From CADEED01 sp963839685 (GTDB taxonomy: Bacteria; Pseudomonadota; Gammaproteobacteria; Steroidobacterales; Steroidobacteraceae), in NCBI GenBank assembly GCA_963839685.1, contig CAWIVS010000003.1, positions 21,380-85,379 on the forward strand: DNA of 64,000 nt, written 5' to 3'. Positions 8,877 to 18,142 of the stretch are shown here, piece by piece. Numbering within the stretch: the stretch's first letter is position 1; each line of letters begins with the position of its first letter. Below the pieces are notes generated by a model, which saw only the letters and a list, made by a program, of their open reading frames with translations, ran no database searches and was not told where the DNA came from. The translations under genes were made by a program, and so were the position numbers.

Positions 8877-9409
8877 ACAGACGTCTGACACGAATCGATG
8901 AGCTGAAGCGGGATATCCCGCCGGCCCGCGATCTGTGGCCGGCCATTGCCGCCGCCATCGAGGCCGACAAGGCAAAGGTAGCCGCCCCGACCGAAACCCG
9001 GCGTCGCGCGGCGTGGTGGCCGGCGGTCGGCCTGGCGGCATCGGTGGCGCTGGTTGCCATCGGTGTGCTGATCGGCCGCGGTTTCCCGCCGCCGGCCGCG
9101 CCTCTGGTCGCCGCGACGACGGCCGGCAACCCGGACGTCATCCCGGCGGCGCTGCGTCATGCGGAGTACCGCAAGCAGCGCGACCAGTTGCTGGTGGAAG
9201 TGCAGGCGAAGCTGCAGGGCATGCCGCCGGCCGAGCGCGACAAGGTCGCTGGCAGCCTGCGTACGCTGCAGCGTTCGATCGCGGATATCGAAGCGGCGCT
9301 CGGGCATGACCCCGCCAATGCGCTGCTGCAAGAGTTGTTTGTGAGTTCGTGCCAGGAAGAAATGCGCGCGCTGACCGCCGTGCGTGATTCCGGCGACCAG
9401 GAGATTTGA
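8873..9409 (+). CDS. Probable membrane anti-sigma factor
   Basis: 178 residues starting MNRRLTRIDELKRDIPPARD, with DLWPAIAAAIEAD typical of the cytoplasmic tail of such proteins, one membrane segment near 47-66 (WWPAVGLAASVALVAIGVLI), and a periplasmic helical domain (about 90-178, RKQRDQLLVEVQAKL, RTLQRSIADIEAALG) that resembles a coiled coil. No zinc-binding HxxxCxxC motif is visible, so it would be a non-ZAS anti-sigma. ATGA overlap with the sigma gene implies coupled translation and near-equal amounts. The call rests on position and topology more than on family-level similarity. Confidence 0.7.
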   Translation: MNRRLTRIDELKRDIPPARDLWPAIAAAIEADKAKVAAPTETRRRAAWWPAVGLAASVALVAIGVLIGRGFPPPAAPLVAATTAGNPDVIPAALRHAEYRKQRDQLLVEVQAKLQGMPPAERDKVAGSLRTLQRSIADIEAALGHDPANALLQELFVSSCQEEMRALTAVRDSGDQEI

Positions 9410-9411
9410 AC

Positions 9412-10312
9412 ATGAGAGAGTCTGGTATCCGTCCCGTCGCGGCTCTGTGGGTGCTGAGCGCCCTGCCAATGGCGGCGTTCGCGAACGAAGGTTCGATCGA
9501 TCGCACGGTCAAGGCTGATCCGAAGGGCGAGGTGGTGATTTCCAACGTATCGGGAGCCGTCGACGTCCAGGGCTGGGATCGCAACGAAGTCCAGGTGACC
9601 GGGACATCTCGGCGACGATGTCGAGAGCGTGGCCGTGGAGTCGAGCGGCACCCGAACCGTCATCAAGGTGATACTGCCGCGCGGCAGCTCAAATGACAGC
9701 GATGCGGATCTCGAGGTGCGGGTGCCACGCGCCAGCACCGTCGAGGTGAGCGCGGTCAGCGCCGACGTGTCTTCACGCGGCGTGACCGGCACGCAGCGCC
9801 TCAAGAGTGTGAGCGGCGAGGTCACCGCCGAAGTCTCCGGCAACAACTCGGAGATCCGCTCGGTGAGCGGCGACATCACGGTGCGCGGTGACGGCAAGCC
9901 GGTGGCACTGCGCGTGAGTTCGGTGAGCGGCAGCATCAACCTGAGCCAGGGCGCCGGGAAACTCGACGTGGTGACCGTGAGCGGCGATGCGAATCTCAGC
10001 GTGAGTGACGTCAGCGAGGTGCGCGGCCGCACCACCTCGGGAAGTTTCGACCTGCGCGCGAAACTGACACGTGACGCGCGTGTCGACGTCGAAGCGGTAA
10101 GCGGCGATATCAACCTGCGCCTGGCGGCGCCCAACGCTCTGTCCGCCGAAATCGAGTCGTTCAGCGGCGATATCATCGGCTGTCTCGCGACCAACGTCGA
10201 GCGTGTCAGCAAATACGGACCTGGCCATCGGCTCAACATCCGCACCGTGGAAGCCGGCGCATCTGTGCGCGCCAAGACGCTGTCGGGCGACATCGACATC
10301 TGCGACAAGTAA
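9412..10312 (+). CDS. DUF4097-family beta-strand repeat protein (frameshifted)
   Basis: Two frames make one gene. 9412-about 9605 encodes a signal peptide (PVAALWVLSALPMAAFA) and NEGSIDRTVKADPKGEVVIS; from about 9605 a second frame runs LGDDVESVAVESSGTRTVIK to the end. Deleting one base in gggacatctcgg joins VQVTGT to LGDDVES. The body is a ladder of short repeats with SVSG / AVSG / SFSG-D turns roughly every 20-25 residues (SVSGEVTAEVSG, SVSGDITVRG, TVSGDANLSV), the hallmark of the DUF4097 parallel beta-solenoid. Secreted or periplasmic. It starts two bases after the anti-sigma stop, so it belongs to the ECF operon. Biochemical role unknown. Confidence 0.82.
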
Positions 10313-10342
10313 CTTTGCCGACATCGCTACAATGTCGGCCGC

Positions 10343-11566
10343 GTGGCCTCTTTCAATCGTGCGCTCAAATGGATTTCCTGGACCCTTGCCGGACTCATCG
10401 TGCTCGCCCTGCTGGGGATCGCGGTGGTCGTGCTGCTGGTCGATCCCAACAATTTCAAGGCGCGCATCGAAACGGCGGTGCGCGATGCCACCGGACGTGA
10501 GTTCGCCCTCGTCGGCGACATCGAGCTGAAGTTCTTCCCGTGGCTCGCCCTGCGCACCGGGGAAGGGCGCTTTGGGAATCCCGCCGGATTCGCGGGTGAG
10601 CCGATGGCCACCTGGCGCAGCGCGCAGCTCGGCGTCAGGCTGTTTCCACTGCTGGGGGGCGACCTGGAGGTCGATCGCATCCGGCTCGACGGCGCCGACG
10701 TGCACCTGGTGCTCAGGGCCGACGGCACCGCCAACTGGCAGGGCATCGTGGGCGACGAGCCCGCCGATCCAGCCGAACCGACCCGCCGCCTCACCATCAG
10801 CGGCGTCGATCTGCGCGACAGCCGCGTTACGTTCGTCGATGAAGGTGCGTCGCGGCGCATCGTGGTCAGCGCGCTCAATCTGTCGACGGACGAGATCGCG
10901 CCCGACCAGCCATTCACCGATACGAAGATCGCGGGCAATCTGCACATGGACGGATTTCCCGCAGCGGGGTTGTCGTTCGAGCTCGAGGTGCCGAAGGCCA
11001 CGCTCACCGAGGACTATTCGAACCTCGAGGTAGGAGAATTCACCGTGCGACTGGGCGGCCTCGAGGCCGAAGGCAACATCGGCGGCTCACTGGGCGAACC
11101 GCTCGCACTCGCAGGCAGGATCGACAGCAACCGCTTCGATCTGAACGCCCTGCTGACCAGCGTCGGGGTCGAGGCGCCAAAGACCACGGATCCGCGCGCG
11201 CTTGGCCAGGTAGAGCTCGACGCCAGCTGGCGCCTGCAGGGGAGTGCCGTGCAGGTCGATCCGCTGGTGCTCACCATTGACGACACGCGCTTCACCGGCA
11301 ATTTTCGGCGCGGCGCCGGCGATGAACCGGTCGGAGAATTTTCCTTGCAGGGCGATCACCTGGATATCGCGCGCTACATTCCGCCCACCGATCCCGGGAG
11401 CGAACCCTTCGTATTGCCCACCGCCGCACTCCGGGCGTTGAAATTCCGCGGTCTGCTCGAACTCGAGGAAGCGACCTACGACGACATCGTGATGAAGGGA
11501 GTCACGCTGCGCCTGCTGCTCGACGAGCAGGGCCTGCGCAGCGCGCAGCCCCCGAAAAAATCATGA
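10343..11566 (+). CDS. AsmA-family inner-membrane protein
   Basis: 407 residues, GTG start. N-terminal membrane anchor (WISWTLAGLIVLALLGIAVV) then the AsmA-type opening VDPNNFKARIETAVRDATGR, GDIELKFFPWLALRTGEGRF and RLDGADVHLVLRADGTANWQ. The remainder is the long beta-strand groove typical of AsmA/TamB/YhdP bridge proteins, which are linked to phospholipid transport and outer-membrane assembly. Shorter than E. coli AsmA (about 617). The stop overlaps the mutY ATG (ATGA, 11563-11566). Thirty bases separate it from DUF4097, so it probably continues the sigma operon. Confidence 0.88.
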   Translation: MASFNRALKWISWTLAGLIVLALLGIAVVVLLVDPNNFKARIETAVRDATGREFALVGDIELKFFPWLALRTGEGRFGNPAGFAGEPMATWRSAQLGVRLFPLLGGDLEVDRIRLDGADVHLVLRADGTANWQGIVGDEPADPAEPTRRLTISGVDLRDSRVTFVDEGASRRIVVSALNLSTDEIAPDQPFTDTKIAGNLHMDGFPAAGLSFELEVPKATLTEDYSNLEVGEFTVRLGGLEAEGNIGGSLGEPLALAGRIDSNRFDLNALLTSVGVEAPKTTDPRALGQVELDASWRLQGSAVQVDPLVLTIDDTRFTGNFRRGAGDEPVGEFSLQGDHLDIARYIPPTDPGSEPFVLPTAALRALKFRGLLELEEATYDDIVMKGVTLRLLLDEQGLRSAQPPKKS

Positions 11567-12636
11567 GCACGTGCCGTCAGCCGATTGCGCTGCGCCTCAC
11601 TGCCTGGCACGCGCGTCACGGGCGTCATGATCTGCCGTGGCAGCGGGAGCGCACGGCCTACCGCGTGTGGGTGTCGGAGATCATGCTGCAGCAGACGCAG
11701 GTCACGACCGTGATTCCTTATTTCGACCGTTTCATGCAGCGGTTTCCCAGCGTGCGCGCGCTCGCCGATGCGGAGGTGGACGAGGTGCTGCACCTGTGGA
11801 CCGGCCTGGGCTACTACGCGCGCGCCCGCAACCTGCACCGCGCAGCGCGGCACATTCGTGACCAGCATGGCGGAGAATTTCCGCATCAATTCGCGGCGGT
11901 GATGGAGCTGCCCGGCATCGGCCGCTCCACCGCGGGCGCCATCCTGGCGCTGGCCACCGGCGCCCGCCACGCCATCCTCGACGGCAACGTCAAACGTGTG
12001 CTGGCGCGTCACTACGCCATCGGCGGCGCGCCCGATGACAACGCGACGCTGGCGCGGCTGTGGCAACTCGCCGAGGAAAACACCCCGGCCGAAAACGTCG
12101 CCACCTACACCCAGGCCATCATGGACCTGGGCGCGACCCTTTGCGCTCGCAAACCGCGTTGCGCCGAATGCCCCATCGCCACCGATTGCCGGGCGCGGAT
12201 CGAAGCGCGCCAGGGTGAATTGCCCGCGGCGAAGCGCAAACGCGCGGTGCGGCGTCGCCGGAGTGCGGTGATGGTGGTCGCGCGTCATGACTCGGCGGTG
12301 CTGCTGGTGCAGCGCCCGGCGAGCGGCATCTGGGGCGGACTGTGGTGCCTGCCGGAATTCGGCGATCGTGACGCTGCCGAGCGATTCGTCAGCGATCAGC
12401 TGGCGCGCGCCCGGCTGGCGAGGGCGCCGCTGCCGGAGATCGAACACAGCTTCACGCACTTCGACCTGGTGATCACGCCGCTGGTAGTGCGTTGCCAGGG
12501 TACGCGCCTGGTGCAAGATGGCGGCTCGAACGCAGACGGACAATTGTGGTACGACCTCACCCAACCGGCGCGTGTGGGTCTGCCCGCGCCGATCAAGACC
12601 TTGCTGGGAACGCTGTCGGAGAGAAACGAGTCATGA
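11563..12636 (+). CDS. mutY: A/G-specific adenine DNA glycosylase
   Basis: 357 residues. Removes adenine mispaired with 8-oxoguanine. Helix-hairpin-helix MELPGIGRSTAGAI near 114-127, catalytic Glu39 (VSEIMLQQTQV) and Asp140 (AILDGNVKRVLARH). The 4Fe-4S ligands are C194, C200, C203 and C209; spacing is X5-X2-X5, one residue shorter than the usual X6-X2-X5. A C-terminal NUDIX-like 8-oxoG recognition domain follows (AVLLVQRPASGIWGGLWCLP, IEHSFTHFDLVITPLVVRC). Overlaps asmA upstream and yggX downstream by ATGA, the same mutY-yggX order as in E. coli. Confidence 0.97.
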   Translation: MSTCRQPIALRLTAWHARHGRHDLPWQRERTAYRVWVSEIMLQQTQVTTVIPYFDRFMQRFPSVRALADAEVDEVLHLWTGLGYYARARNLHRAARHIRDQHGGEFPHQFAAVMELPGIGRSTAGAILALATGARHAILDGNVKRVLARHYAIGGAPDDNATLARLWQLAEENTPAENVATYTQAIMDLGATLCARKPRCAECPIATDCRARIEARQGELPAAKRKRAVRRRRSAVMVVARHDSAVLLVQRPASGIWGGLWCLPEFGDRDAAERFVSDQLARARLARAPLPEIEHSFTHFDLVITPLVVRCQGTRLVQDGGSNADGQLWYDLTQPARVGLPAPIKTLLGTLSERNES

Positions 12637-12901
12637 GCAGAATGGTTCAGTGCGTATTGCTGAAGAAGGAAGCGCCCGGGCTCGACAAGCCGCCCTATCC
12701 CGGTGAGCTCGGCAAACGCATCTTCGAGAATGTCTCAAAGGAAGCCTGGCAGCAGTGGATGCGCCACCAGGTGATGTTGATCAATGAGTATCGGTTGACG
12801 CCGATCGAGCCGGCGCACCGCAAGCGTCTCGAATTCGAGATGGAGCGGTTTTTCTTCGGCGATGGCTCGAGAAGCCAAAGGAGTACGTGCCTCCCCGATG
12901 A
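12633..12901 (+). CDS. yggX: Fe(2+)-trafficking / oxidative damage protection protein YggX (frameshifted near end)
   Basis: Small protein thought to protect Fe-S clusters from oxidation. MSRMVQCVLLKKEAPGLDKP, PYPGELGKRIFENVSKEAWQ and HRKRLEFEMERFFFGDGS match the family closely. The continuous frame then runs into unrelated sequence to 13010, but the neighbouring frame from about 12868 reads EKPKEYVPPR-stop (TGA 12899-12901), the expected family ending at about 90 residues. One missing base around 12867-12870 explains this. ATG 12633 overlaps the mutY stop, so MutY and YggX are co-translated. Confidence 0.9.
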
Positions 12902-13099
12902 GCTGCGCGCCAAAGCGTGGCACACGTCACACAGAAACGTGTGTAGGACCAAAACGAGAACACTCCGCGCGCGGATTGCAAGTTCAGTTCTGAAAACTGC
13001 GGCTAACTAGCGAGTGAAATTTCCGAGACAGTTTGTGCAATTCCGCGCGAGCCCCTCAAATGCGCGCCACTCATGCTTGCCATTGGAAGGGGTTCATTC

Positions 13100-14357
13100 A
13101 TGTCCATGCATTTCACGCGCCTCACCGCGGGCGTCGCAGCAATTCTGCTGTGCGCGTTCGCGGCCTCGGAGGCCGCGGCCCAGACCGCCAACCGCCCGCC
13201 GATCATCAGTGGCGCCATAGCGACCAAGGCCACCGCCGGTGCGGCATATTGGTGGAGGCCCAGGGCCAGCGATCCTGACGGCAATACACTGACCTTCCGG
13301 GTGCAGAACCTGCCCGCCTGGGCCAGCTTCAACCCGAGCATTGGCCGCATTGGGGGCACGCCGAACGCCAGCCACGTGGGCTCGTACCCGAACGTCAAGG
13401 TTTCCGTGACCGACGGGCAATACACCAGCTCTCTGCCCGCGGTGACCATCGTGGTTTCGCTCGCCAACACGCTGGCCGAGAAGTATCCGGGCGATGTGGG
13501 CATCGCTGCCGATCCGGCAGTGATCTTCTACGACCCGTACGAGGACACCTCGGCCTCCACGCTTTCGGCTCGCTATAGCGAAATTGCGAACTCGAGGGGG
13601 GTGTCTATGGTTGGCGACAAACCCGCCAAGAGCCGCGGCGTGCGTTCGGTGCGCCTGACCGCGGGTGCCAGCGCTCAGGCCACGCATCTCTTACAAGAGT
13701 TTCAATTCGGGCTACGACGAGGTGTACCTGCGTTACTACACCAAGTACTCGGGCCAGAATTTCGGCCACAGCGGATTCTGGTTTGGCGGCTACAACCCGG
13801 CGATCAACTATCCCTGGCCGCGCGCCGGCCAGAAGCCCACGGGCAGCGATCGCTTCTCGTTCGGCCTTGAGCCACAGCCCGGCGGACTGATGGACATGTA
13901 CACGTACTGGATGGGCATGCGTTCGTACAAGACGAACCCGGTCCCCGGTGACTACTACGGCAATCTGTTCATCCATGACAGCGACCTCGCGATCCGTCGC
14001 GATCAGTGGACCTGCTATGAAGTCCACCTGAAGCTGAATCCGGATCCGTCCACCGGACGCGATGCCGTGTTCGAATTGTGGGAGAACGATCAGCTCGTGC
14101 GCCGCTACGACAACACCGGGCCATTCGGTTTCTGGACCAAGGACAAGTTCTGCCCGGCGGATTCCACCACCGCGAACTGCGCGCCGTACCGGCCTGCCAA
14201 CCCGGCGCAGGTGCTGCTCGACCAGCGGTGGCGGAGTACCACTGCGCTCAAGTTCAACCACATCTGGCCGCAGAACTACAACACCTCGGGCGTGGACTCG
14301 TCGTTGCTGTACGACGACCTGGTGGTGGCACGCAGCCGTATCGGCTGCCTGCGCTGA
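13100..14357 (+). CDS. Secreted Ig-domain / jelly-roll (polysaccharide lyase-like) protein (frameshifted)
   Basis: ATG 13100 follows GGAAGGGG; it opens with a signal peptide (LTAGVAAILLCAFAASEAAA). A putative Ig (He_PIG-like) domain covers about 35-130 (ASDPDGNTLTFRVQNLPAWA, GTPNASHVGSYPNVKVSVTD). Near 13688 the frame changes: QATHL continues in the next frame as YKSFNSGYDEVYLRYYTKYS. The C-terminal about 220 residues (GHSGFWFGGYNPAINYPWPR, FELWENDQLVRRYDNTGPFG, YDDLVVARSRIGCLR) look like a concanavalin/jelly-roll fold of the PL14/heparinase type. Likely exported carbohydrate-active or binding protein. Catalysis is not proven by any motif I can assign. Confidence 0.6.
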
Positions 14358-14378
14358 AATTGTCTGCAAGTTGATTGA

Positions 14379-14404
14379 CGGCGGTGGCAGCGATGCCACC
14401 GCCG
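14379..14404 (+). terminator. Hairpin terminator after the Ig/jelly-roll gene
   Basis: CGGCGGTGGCA (14379-14389) pairs with TGCCACCGCCG (14394-14404) over a GCGA tetraloop: an 11-bp perfect stem 22 bases after the stop codon. The following tract is only CTTTC, so termination may be modest. Confidence 0.6.
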
Positions 14405-14428
14405 CTTTCATGTCTGGCGATCGTGCCG

Positions 14429-14463
14429 AAAAAAAAACAGACGACGCAGTTGCCTGCGCCGTC
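14429..14463 (-). terminator. Rho-independent terminator of the pirin gene
   Basis: Read on the minus strand: a 10-bp stem (GACGGCGCAG with CTGCGTCGTC, one G-U pair, loop GCAA; 14440-14463) followed within three bases by nine consecutive T (A run 14429-14437 on plus). It starts 43 bases after the pirin stop. Textbook intrinsic terminator. Confidence 0.85.
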
Positions 14464-14505
14464 CGAGTTGCGGGGCGGGAGGGGGAACCCACCCCGGTTC
14501 AGTCC

Positions 14506-15369
14506 TTAGAACTTTCCGGCCTGGAAATCCGCGAAGGCCTGGTGCAGCTCTTCGCGCGTGTTCATCACGAACGGGCCGTACCGCGCCACGGGTTCCCCCA
14601 GTGGGCGGCCCGCCACCAGGATCGCGCGCGTACGTGGCGCGCGGCCCGAGAGGCGGATCTCCGTGCCGTCACCCAGCACCGCGAGTTCCTGCCCGTTGAT
14701 CGTGGCCGCGTCGCGCGACGCACCCACCGCGAGGCCGCCTTCGTATACGTAGACGAAGGCCGAATGCCCGACGGGGAGCGGCAGGACGAAGTCCACGCCG
14801 GCATCGAGCCGGATGTCCAGGTAGATCGGATCCGTCGCGGGCTGCTTCACCGGGCCGGTGACGCCGTCGAGCGATCCCGCGATCACCTTGACCTGCACGC
14901 CGGGCCTTTCCACCACCGGCAGCCGGTCGCCGCCGAATTCCTGGTAGTTAGGAGCGGTCATCTTGTCCTTGGCCGGCAGGTTCATCCACAGCTGGAAGCC
15001 GCGCATGCGTCCCTCGGACTGCTCGGGCATTTCCGAGTGCACGATGCCGCGGCCGGCGGTCATCCACTGCACCGCGCCCGGCTCGAGCACGCCCTCGTGG
15101 CCGTGGTTGTCCTTGTGGCGCATGCGGCCGTCGAGCATGTACGTGACCGTTTCAAAGCCACGATGCGGATGCTCGGGGAATCCCGCGATGTAGTCCTCGG
15201 GCTTGTCGGTGCCGAACTCGTCCAGCAGCAGGAACGGATCGAGGTCCGGAAGCCGCGGCTGCCCGATGACACGGGTGAGCTTGACGCCCGCGCCGTCAGA
15301 GGCGGGCTGGCCGCGCAGCGTCTGGATCACGGCGCGCGGAGTATTGGCGACGATGGTTTCGGTTTTCAT
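14506..15369 (-). CDS. Pirin-family cupin (quercetinase-like) protein
   Basis: About 287 residues from ATG 15369 (MKTETIVANTPRAV); a TTG three codons earlier is less likely. The bicupin N-domain carries the metal-binding set PEHPHRGFETVTYML and GIVHSEMPEQ, i.e. three His and one Glu for iron. DPFLLLDEFG and GFQLWMNLPAKDKM are family signatures; the C-domain holds VYVYEGGLAVG and GRPLGEPVARYGPFVMNT. Pirins are iron-dependent redox sensors or flavonoid dioxygenases; which applies here is unknown. Cytoplasmic, monocistronic between its own terminator and the tRNA-Phe promoter region. Confidence 0.93.
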   Translation of the reverse strand: MKTETIVANTPRAVIQTLRGQPASDGAGVKLTRVIGQPRLPDLDPFLLLDEFGTDKPEDYIAGFPEHPHRGFETVTYMLDGRMRHKDNHGHEGVLEPGAVQWMTAGRGIVHSEMPEQSEGRMRGFQLWMNLPAKDKMTAPNYQEFGGDRLPVVERPGVQVKVIAGSLDGVTGPVKQPATDPIYLDIRLDAGVDFVLPLPVGHSAFVYVYEGGLAVGASRDAATINGQELAVLGDGTEIRLSGRAPRTRAILVAGRPLGEPVARYGPFVMNTREELHQAFADFQAGKF

Positions 15370-15464
15370 GGGAGGCAAAACATGGAGTCAAATGCCGGCA
15401 AAGCAAGCAGCCACCCTTTGCCGCGCATTGCGCCAATAAATCAACGGGTTAAGCGCAGAGTTGC

Positions 15465-15493
15465 TTGACGGGGCGGCGGCCGGTCGGTCTAAT
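15465..15493 (+). promoter_or_regulatory. Promoter of tRNA-Phe
   Basis: TTGACG (15465-15470), exact 17-base spacer, TCTAAT (15488-15493); the tRNA begins 24 bases after the -10 box. The GC-rich stretch after the -10 (ACGCGCCCC) is of the kind seen at stringently controlled stable-RNA promoters. Confidence 0.7.
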
Positions 15494-15517
15494 ACGCGCC
15501 CCTCGAAATCCAACGGC

Positions 15518-15593
<76 letters not shown>

Positions 15594-15603
15594 CTCCACT
15601 CGT

Positions 15604-15630
15604 TGTCCATTCCGTTCACATGGGTAACGG
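15604..15630. repeat. 27-base repeat, copy 1 (IS481-type end remnant)
   Basis: 27 bases (TGTCCATTCCGTTCACATGG then GTAACGG) identical to 19826-19852. The core ATTCCGNNNACATGGGTAAC matches the terminal inverted repeat of the IS481-type element at 19.8-21.1 kb (17 of 20). No transposase is attached here, so it is a solo end. It begins exactly 10 bases after the tRNA-Phe CCA. Confidence 0.8.
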
Positions 15631-15795
15631 GGTTTGCACGGGCCGAACTCCGAACAAACAAACAATCATCGCGCGTGTCAGTGCAATCCTCCATCGTCAT
15701 GCGGCGCCAGCGCGCGATGGTCGGCGTACTATTCGTGGCGATTCAAGGCGGGTTGAATCCAGATCGATCACTAACAAAGCATGGAGAACCTGACC

Positions 15796-18089
15796 ATGAC
15801 GTTTGCAACGTTAAACCGTTCGTTTTGCATTTCCTTCCTCGCACTGGCCGGCGCGCTCAGTGTTAGTCCACTCAACGCAGCACCTTCCCAGCCGCACACG
15901 TGGCGCAATGTCCAGATCGTCGGCGGTGGATTTATCCCCGGCGTGGTCTACAGCCGCGCGATGCCGGGGCTCGGAAATGCCCGCACCGACATCGGCGGCG
16001 CGTACCGGCTCGACACCGCGACCGGCAAGTGGATTCCGCTCACCGACTCGCTCGGCTGGGACGACTGGAACCTCACTGGCATCGCGAGCATCGCCGCCGA
16101 GCCGAGCGATACCAACGGCGTCTATGTGGCGGCGGGCACTGTCACGAACTCCTGGACGACACAAAACGGCGCGATCCTGCGATCTGCCGATCGCGGCGCG
16201 ACCTGGCAACGCACCATGTTGCCGTTCAAGCTCGGCGGCAACATGCCCGGGCGCGGCGGCGGGGAGCGGCTGGCCGTCGACCCTAACAACAGCAACGTGC
16301 TCTATCTCGGCGCTCCAAGTGGCAATGGCCTGTGGCGCAGTACCGATGCGGGCGTCACGTGGGCAAAGGTCACGAGCTTCACCGCGGTCGGCACTTACAC
16401 CGAAGGCAGCGACGAATACCTGGGCGACATGCAGGGTGTGTACTGGGTGACCTTCGACCCTCGTACCGGCACGCCGGGCAGCACCACGCAGACTATCTAC
16501 GTGGGGGTCGCGGAAATCCTGGGGCCCAGCGTCTATCGCAGCACCAACGGCGGCGCGACCTGGTCCGCGGTGCCTGGCCAGCCCATCGGGTATCTGCCGC
16601 ACAAGGGTGTGCTCGATACCGTGAACAACTACTTCTTCATTGCGACCAGCGACAACGGCGGTCCGTATGGCGGCGCGCTGGGACAGGTCTGGCGGCTCAA
16701 TCTCACGACCGGCGTGTGGACCGACATCAGTCCGATGCCCCTCAGCGAGGTGTACTTCGGTTTCAGCGGGCTCACCATCGATCGACAGAATCCTGGAACC
16801 ATCATGGTGACCGGCTACAGCTCGTGGTGGCCCGATACCTTCATCTATCGCAGCACCAACAGCGGCACTACGTGGACCAACGCCTGGGACTGGACTCGCT
16901 ATCCGAGCCGATCCTTCCGGTACACGCAGGACATCAGCGCGGCGCCGTGGCTGTATTGGGGCGGCAACACGGCGACCGGGCGCGTCGCCGAGGTGTTCCC
17001 GAAACTCGGTTGGATGACCGAGTCGCTCGAGATCGATCCGTTCGATTCGAACAAGATGTTGTACGGCACCGGCGCCACGCTCTATGGCAGTGACAACCTG
17101 ACCGCCTGGGATGCGGGCGACCAGATCACCATCAAGGTGAAGGCCGTCGGCATCGAGGAGACCGCCGTGCTGGATCTGGCGAGTCCGCCGAGCGGGCCGC
17201 AGTTGTTCAGCGGATTGGGCGACATCAACGGCTTCACACATGCGAACGTGAATGTCGTGCCGACGGCATTCTTCTCGAATCCGGGCTTTGCCACCTCGAG
17301 CATCGATTTCGCCGAGCTGGCTCCCAGCATCGTGTGGCGCGCAGGTTCTGGCGACTCGGCCAACGGAGTGATGAGCCTGGCGTTCTCGACGAACAGCGGT
17401 ACGAGCTGGGCGCCGGTGCGCGGGCAGCCTTCCGGCACCACCGGTGGCGGCAGCGTGGCGGTCAACGCCAATGGAACGCGCGTACTGTGGTCGCCCGCCG
17501 GGCGCCGCCGGCACGTACTACACGACCTCGACCAACGGCAGGACATGGACGTTATGCAGCGGCGTTCCCGCGCAAGCAGTGGTGGCCTCCGATCGCGTAA
17601 ACCCTAACAAGTTTTACGCATTCAAGAACGGCGTGCTCTACGTGAGCACCAATGGTGGCGCGTCCTTCGTCGCGACCGTGAGCACGGGTCTACCGGAGAC
17701 GGGCAAGCTCGAGGCGATGGCGGGTCGCGAGGGTGAGGTGTGGCTGGCGGGCGGCACTGCAACGACCGACGTATGGGTTGTGGCGGACGAGCAATTCCGG
17801 CACCACCATCACCAGACTCGCCAATGTCGAAGAAGCGGACAACGTTGCCTTCGGCAAAGCTGCCACCGGACAAACCATCATGGCGGTATATACGAGCGCC
17901 AAGATCGATGGCGTACGCGGCATCTATCGTTCCAACGATGGAGGCGTGACCTGGACGCGCATCAATGACGATCAGCATCAGTATGGGTGGACGGGCGGTG
18001 CGATCGCCGGCGATCCACGCATTTACGGACGTGTGTATCTCGGCACGAACGGCCGCGGCATTCTGTATGCCGATCCCGTGACGCCCTGA
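15796..18089 (+). CDS. GH74 xyloglucanase, secreted (two frame breaks)
   Basis: Cuts the beta-1,4-glucan backbone of xyloglucan. ATG 15796 follows GGAG; signal peptide ends near LNAA. Family signatures: VQIVGGGFIPGVVYS, ARTDIGGAYR, GWDDWNLTGIASIA, SWTTQNGAILRSADRGATW, FKLGGNMPGRGGGERLAVDP, SWWPDTFIYRSTNSG, PKLGWMTESLEIDPF. Probable catalytic acids are Asp65 (RTDIGG) and Asp476 (GLGDINGF). BNR repeats (STNGGATW) build the twin seven-bladed propeller. The frame breaks near 17505 (SPAG then AAGTYYTTSTNGRTW in the next frame) and near 17780 (GTATTD then RTSNSGTTITRLANVEE), ending NGRGILYADPVTP at TGA 18087-18089. Full length is about 760 residues, normal for GH74, so the breaks may be sequence errors. 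Confidence 0.93.
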
Positions 18090-18106
18090 AAGTAGTTCGG
18101 TGAAGC

Positions 18107-18140
18107 GCGCGCCCCCGCATGGAATCGCGGGGCGCGCCTT
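18107..18140. terminator. Bidirectional GC hairpin between GH74 gene and TonB-receptor remnant
   Basis: GCGCGCCCCCGC (18107-18118) pairs with GCGGGGCGCGC (18127-18137), one bulged base, loop ATGGAATC. It lies 18 bases after the GH74 stop and 6 bases from the end of the convergent receptor fragment. Followed by CTTCCCT on the plus strand. Confidence 0.55.
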
Positions 18141-18142
18141 CC

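Noticed and set aside
12902..13010. C-terminal extension of YggX
   Set aside because: Family members end at about 90 residues; the neighbouring frame supplies the exact conserved ending at 12901.
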